In this document: positions 18,031-20,143 of the stretch, piece after piece | Numbering within the stretch: the first letter of the stretch is position 1 | How the letters are laid out: each line of letters starts with the position of its first letter | From: Chara braunii | Taxonomy: Eukaryota; Streptophyta; Charophyceae; Charales; Characeae | NCBI GenBank assembly: GCA_003427395.1 | Contig: BFEA01000053.1 | Coordinates: forward strand, 1,343,735 to 1,363,877 | Reading direction: 5' to 3' | DNA: 20,143 nt | Notes under the pieces: generated by a model | Told to the model about the DNA's origin: nothing | Seen by the model: only the letters and a program-made list of their open reading frames with translations | The model's database searches: none | Program-made: the position numbers and the translations under genes

Positions 18031-18348
18031 ATCCAGTATTCCACGCCTCAAAGCTCTTACCTTGCGTAACGAATGAGCTATTTCCCAGTCGCAGGTCGGC
18101 GATACCTCCTAGTATGGATGGGAAATATGACGTGAATAAGATTGTTGCTGAAAGCACTCTTCAAACTGGACGTAGAGGCAGACCTGGACGTAGAGGCAGA
18201 CCCCAACGACAATATAAAGTAAGAGTTCGCATATCAGGACCCAAGTGAAGATCGCTGGTTCACAAGAGAAGAACTAATTGAGTCTGCGCCTCATATTGTA
18301 TCTGCTTATGAAAGAGCTAGAAGAGGAATAAGTATTATAGATAGGTGA
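18031..18348 (+). pseudogene. chromodomain with duplicated AT-hook, Pol C-terminus of element B
   Basis: After the frame change near 18030 the protein reads YPVFHASKLLPCVTNELF, SAIPPSMDGKYDVNKIVAES (first chromodomain strand), then GRRGRP twice (18166-18201), then QYKVRVRISG. A further one-base shift near 18228 leads to DPSEDRWFTREELIESAPHI (aromatic and helix part), ending at the stop 18346-18348. The layout equals that of element A, including the basic RGRP insert, although the two proteins are clearly diverged. In the family this tail is thought to guide integration to particular chromatin. No ORF of normal length spans it because of the two shifts. Confidence 0.75.
18166..18201 (+). repeat. 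perfect 18-bp tandem duplication doubling the AT-hook core
   Basis: Two identical 18-base units, CTGGACGTAGAGGCAGAC, add six residues in frame (GRRGRP repeated). Because the units are identical in an otherwise decayed element, the duplication is recent or copied with the element. Confidence 0.9.
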
Positions 18349-18620
18349 AGGTTATTCTCAGAGGACTTCGAAACTAGGCCGGCGAGAGTAAAAGGGCCTT
18401 TACTCGATTCAGACCCTGTTTGACGAATGCAGCATAGAGGGGTCACTCGCCCAGAGCCCAACTCGTGAAAGCAGATCAAAAGTCACATCCTAACTAAGTA
18501 AAAGTCAATGTCAAAGGTCACAGTTGTGCCCCTGGACGAACAGTTGCAATATTCAGATATAGGAGTCACATCTGTTCATCCAGGGGGTGTGCAAGTCATG
18601 TTTGTTCATGCAGGAGATGT
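18349..18620. other. non-coding DNA directly after element B pol
   Basis: No gene. A near-palindrome GAGTAAAAGGGCCTTTACTC lies near 18387. No clean polypurine tract is evident. TGTTCATGCAGG at 18603, which resembles the LTR start TGTTACATGCTGC and is 335 bp from the TATA-like site at 18938, is a speculative 3' LTR start. Confidence 0.4.
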
Positions 18621-18723
18621 GTCTATACGTGCAGTATGTGTCTGTACATGCAGTATGTGTGTCTGTTCGTGCAGTATGTGTGTCTCTTCGTGCAGAATGT
18701 GTGTCTGTTCGAGCAGTAGGTGT
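18621..18723. repeat. 21-bp minisatellite
   Basis: Five units starting GTCTGTTCGTGCAGTATGTG-like at 18621, 18640, 18661, 18682 and 18703, with weaker copies to the left (18569-18620). Seven-residue periodic frames on both strands (Cys-rich on plus, His/Thr-rich on minus) result from the repeat and are not credited as genes. Confidence 0.9.
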
Positions 18724-18929
18724 GTCTGTCCAAAGGAAGTCAAAAGGGTGAAGTCCCAGTCAAGATTCAAGTCAAAGGGAAAGTCTAGATACAGATTGGA
18801 AGTCCGAAATTGAGGCCTGAAGGCCGCAGCAGCAGTGGACCCTGAGGATAAGGAACTGGGACGCATTCCACAGGGGCCTGGGACTGGGAAATGACCCAAG
18901 ACAGACTGAATTCAGACCTCGCAAGGGGA

Positions 18930-19130
18930 GGCCAGCACTATAATGGACGAGGCAGCCTCCCCACAAGGCAGATTCCCAATGGCATTGATGCGTGGAAGTG
19001 CTGAGGCACTTGTGCGCTATAGTGCAGGGAGGGGCGCTGGCAGAAGAAGTTGCGCCAGAAGGGAGATGAGCTGGGCGCTGGCTGCAGGGAAGCCATAGCT
19101 GCGCCAGCCTGAGTTAGTAGTAGTAGAGGG
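18930..19130 (+). repeat. LTR promoter region downstream of element B
   Basis: GGCCAGCACTATAATGG (TATA-like core 18938-18944) is followed by GCAGCCTC, GTGGAAGTGC and GCACTTGTGCGCTATAG, then CCATAGCTGCGCCAG. These blocks recur in the same order on the minus strand at 3900-3720. It therefore looks like the promoter and start of the transcribed part of an LTR, probably the 3' LTR of element B. Its ends were not determined. Confidence 0.55.
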
Positions 19131-20143
19131 GTTAGGAATAGGATATCAGTGAGAGGCATTCAGAGTAGATTCTCGTAGACAAGGAGTGTCCATGCATAGT
19201 GAGAGAAGGGAACCACGACAGGGATCTTGAGAGAGAAGATAAAGAGAGAGAGAGAAGACAGGTTACGAAGTGGGATTTGGTGAATGCTTACCTGTATGCG
19301 CCATACTTGTGATCCGAAGGGTGACGCTGGCTGAGCCAGGTCCTATGCTGACGAATGAGGGAAGAAGACTTGCATTTTGTTGGCGCTGAACTTTTGAACT
19401 CGAGATACTCTTGCTTAATGTGAATTTTATGATATGAGCTGCGCTATCTGGTTCCTATCTCATCTCGACTTTGGCTTTGTGTGAAGCTATCCTATCTGTG
19501 TGAAGACATGTATGCATGCGAAGTGATGCACTCCAGCAAGCTGTGAACAGTCAGGTTCCTTGCAGTACTACGACTATGAAGGAGGGTTACGAGTTCTGAT
19601 GATATTGGAGACAGCGACATTGGGACTGTAGGTTGAGGACTACTTTGGGTCCTTTTGGGATCTGATTTCATCTTCCTCTGAAGATGTACCTTGACATTGT
19701 GAGATCGATATCTGAGACACTGTGAGACTCTGTGTTCGCGACATTTCGGATTTCGCTATTTCTGACATTTCAAGATACTATGCAACACTACGTGACCGTT
19801 GTTACGGACGTCCAAAAAGGAACGAAAGTAACGGGAAAATTCAGTTTCACTCGGCCACACTTACGCACCATGATGGATAAGGCACATGAAAGCAAAAACA
19901 AGAAAAAAAGCTGAAACTTGAGCTGTTGCTAACCCTCAGATGCAGTACTTCTGGACAAGGAATTATCAGAAGAACCAACAGTCTGGTTTATCTGCTAACT
20001 ATGTTGTCTTTTGAAATTGCGTGAATCTGTTATGAAATCAATTATAGGTGCAGCAGGAACAGCTTCAGTAGAAGCAGCAGCACGACCACCAGCTGTAGCA
20101 GAAGCAACTGCAGCTGCAGCTGCAGCAACAACAACAACGGAAT
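19131..20143. other. non-coding DNA, probably LTR continuation; open Ala-rich frame at the edge
   Basis: No convincing gene. The segment 19236-19320 (GA-rich, then GCTTACCTGTATGCGCCATA) resembles the minus strand of element C's LTR near 3110-3035, supporting an LTR identity. From an ATG at 20032 a plus-strand frame stays open to the window end and encodes MKSIIGAAGTASVEAAAR and further Ala/Thr; the DNA is GCA/CAA-rich, so this may be only a trinucleotide repeat. No PBS-like TGGTATC was found here, so the LTR end, if any, is not established. Confidence 0.4.

Larger units (their letters stand above)
14869..18348 (+). mobile_element. element B: gag-less Ty3/gypsy chromovirus pol
   Basis: A plus-strand Pol region in canonical order: protease, RT, RNase H, integrase, chromodomain. 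It belongs to the same clade as element A but a different family, since RT similarity is moderate. Upstream (14630-14868) there is only an unplaced open stretch (EKVQYLFFYEKALKREV) and no zinc knuckle or capsid domain, so gag is missing or was deleted. The reading frame is broken by about six single-base shifts and two stops, while catalytic residues are largely intact. LTR-like promoter DNA lies downstream at 18930-19130. No matching 5' LTR was established; the LTR and PBS at 3901-5084, now separated by element A, is one candidate. Confidence 0.85.

Noticed and set aside
18508-18813. Cys-rich periodic protein encoded by the minisatellite
   Set aside because: The seven-residue period is dictated by the 21-bp repeat, and the opposite strand is open too.
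1-20143. CRISPR array, rRNA, tRNA genes or bacterial operons
   Set aside because: The tandem repeats lack spacer structure of CRISPR type, and no rRNA or cloverleaf sequence was recognised. The tRNA-like words are PBS sites of retrotransposons.

Overview
This window looks like intergenic, repeat-packed DNA from a large eukaryotic nuclear genome. I find no bacterial gene organisation, no rRNA or tRNA gene, no CRISPR array and no convincing host protein gene. All recognisable coding capacity belongs to decayed Ty3/gypsy (Metaviridae) LTR retrotransposons of the chromodomain-bearing kind (chromoviruses). The primer-binding sites read TGGTATCGGAGC, one base from the initiator-Met type common in plants (TGGTATCAGAGC). 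With the style of the Pol proteins, this makes me suspect a streptophyte (plant or charophyte alga, Chara-like); that is a low-confidence inference.

Layout. 1-1663: microsatellite and non-coding DNA with strong foldbacks, probably the leader side of a minus-strand element (element C) whose coding part lies left of the window. 1664-3638: PBS and probable LTR of element C. 3639-3900: a small block homologous, in reverse orientation, to 18930-19130. 3901-5068: a probable plus-strand LTR followed by a PBS-like site at 5071. 5210-13684: element A, minus strand, bounded by two divergent LTRs (5210-6191 and 12642-13684), with PBS, long leader, gag, protease, RT/RNase H, integrase, chromodomain and polypurine tract all identifiable. 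13685-14868: non-coding DNA with a (GA)n tract. 14869-18348: element B, plus strand, a gag-less pol (protease, RT, RNase H, integrase, chromodomain). 18349-20143: non-coding LTR-like DNA downstream of B, with a 21-bp minisatellite and an LTR promoter.

How the parts relate. Element A would once have encoded Gag (particle), protease (processing), RT/RNase H (cDNA synthesis from an initiator-tRNA primer to the polypurine tract), and integrase with a chromodomain tail (target choice). It is now inactive: it has in-frame stops, frameshifts, a damaged protease active site and a lost zinc-binding Cys. Most strikingly, about 0.9 kb (end of RNase H plus first half of integrase) lies in inverted orientation inside it. 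Element B is a separate family in the same clade (roughly 60% similar in RT by eye), with intact catalytic motifs but several frameshifts and two stops.

The points most worth attention are the inverted pol segment, an AT-hook (RGRP) embedded in the chromodomain of both elements, a perfectly conserved 25-bp hairpin in otherwise strongly diverged LTRs, and the phased AGCGCC motifs near 2.0-2.3 kb. I do not see evidence for a wholly new biological system.
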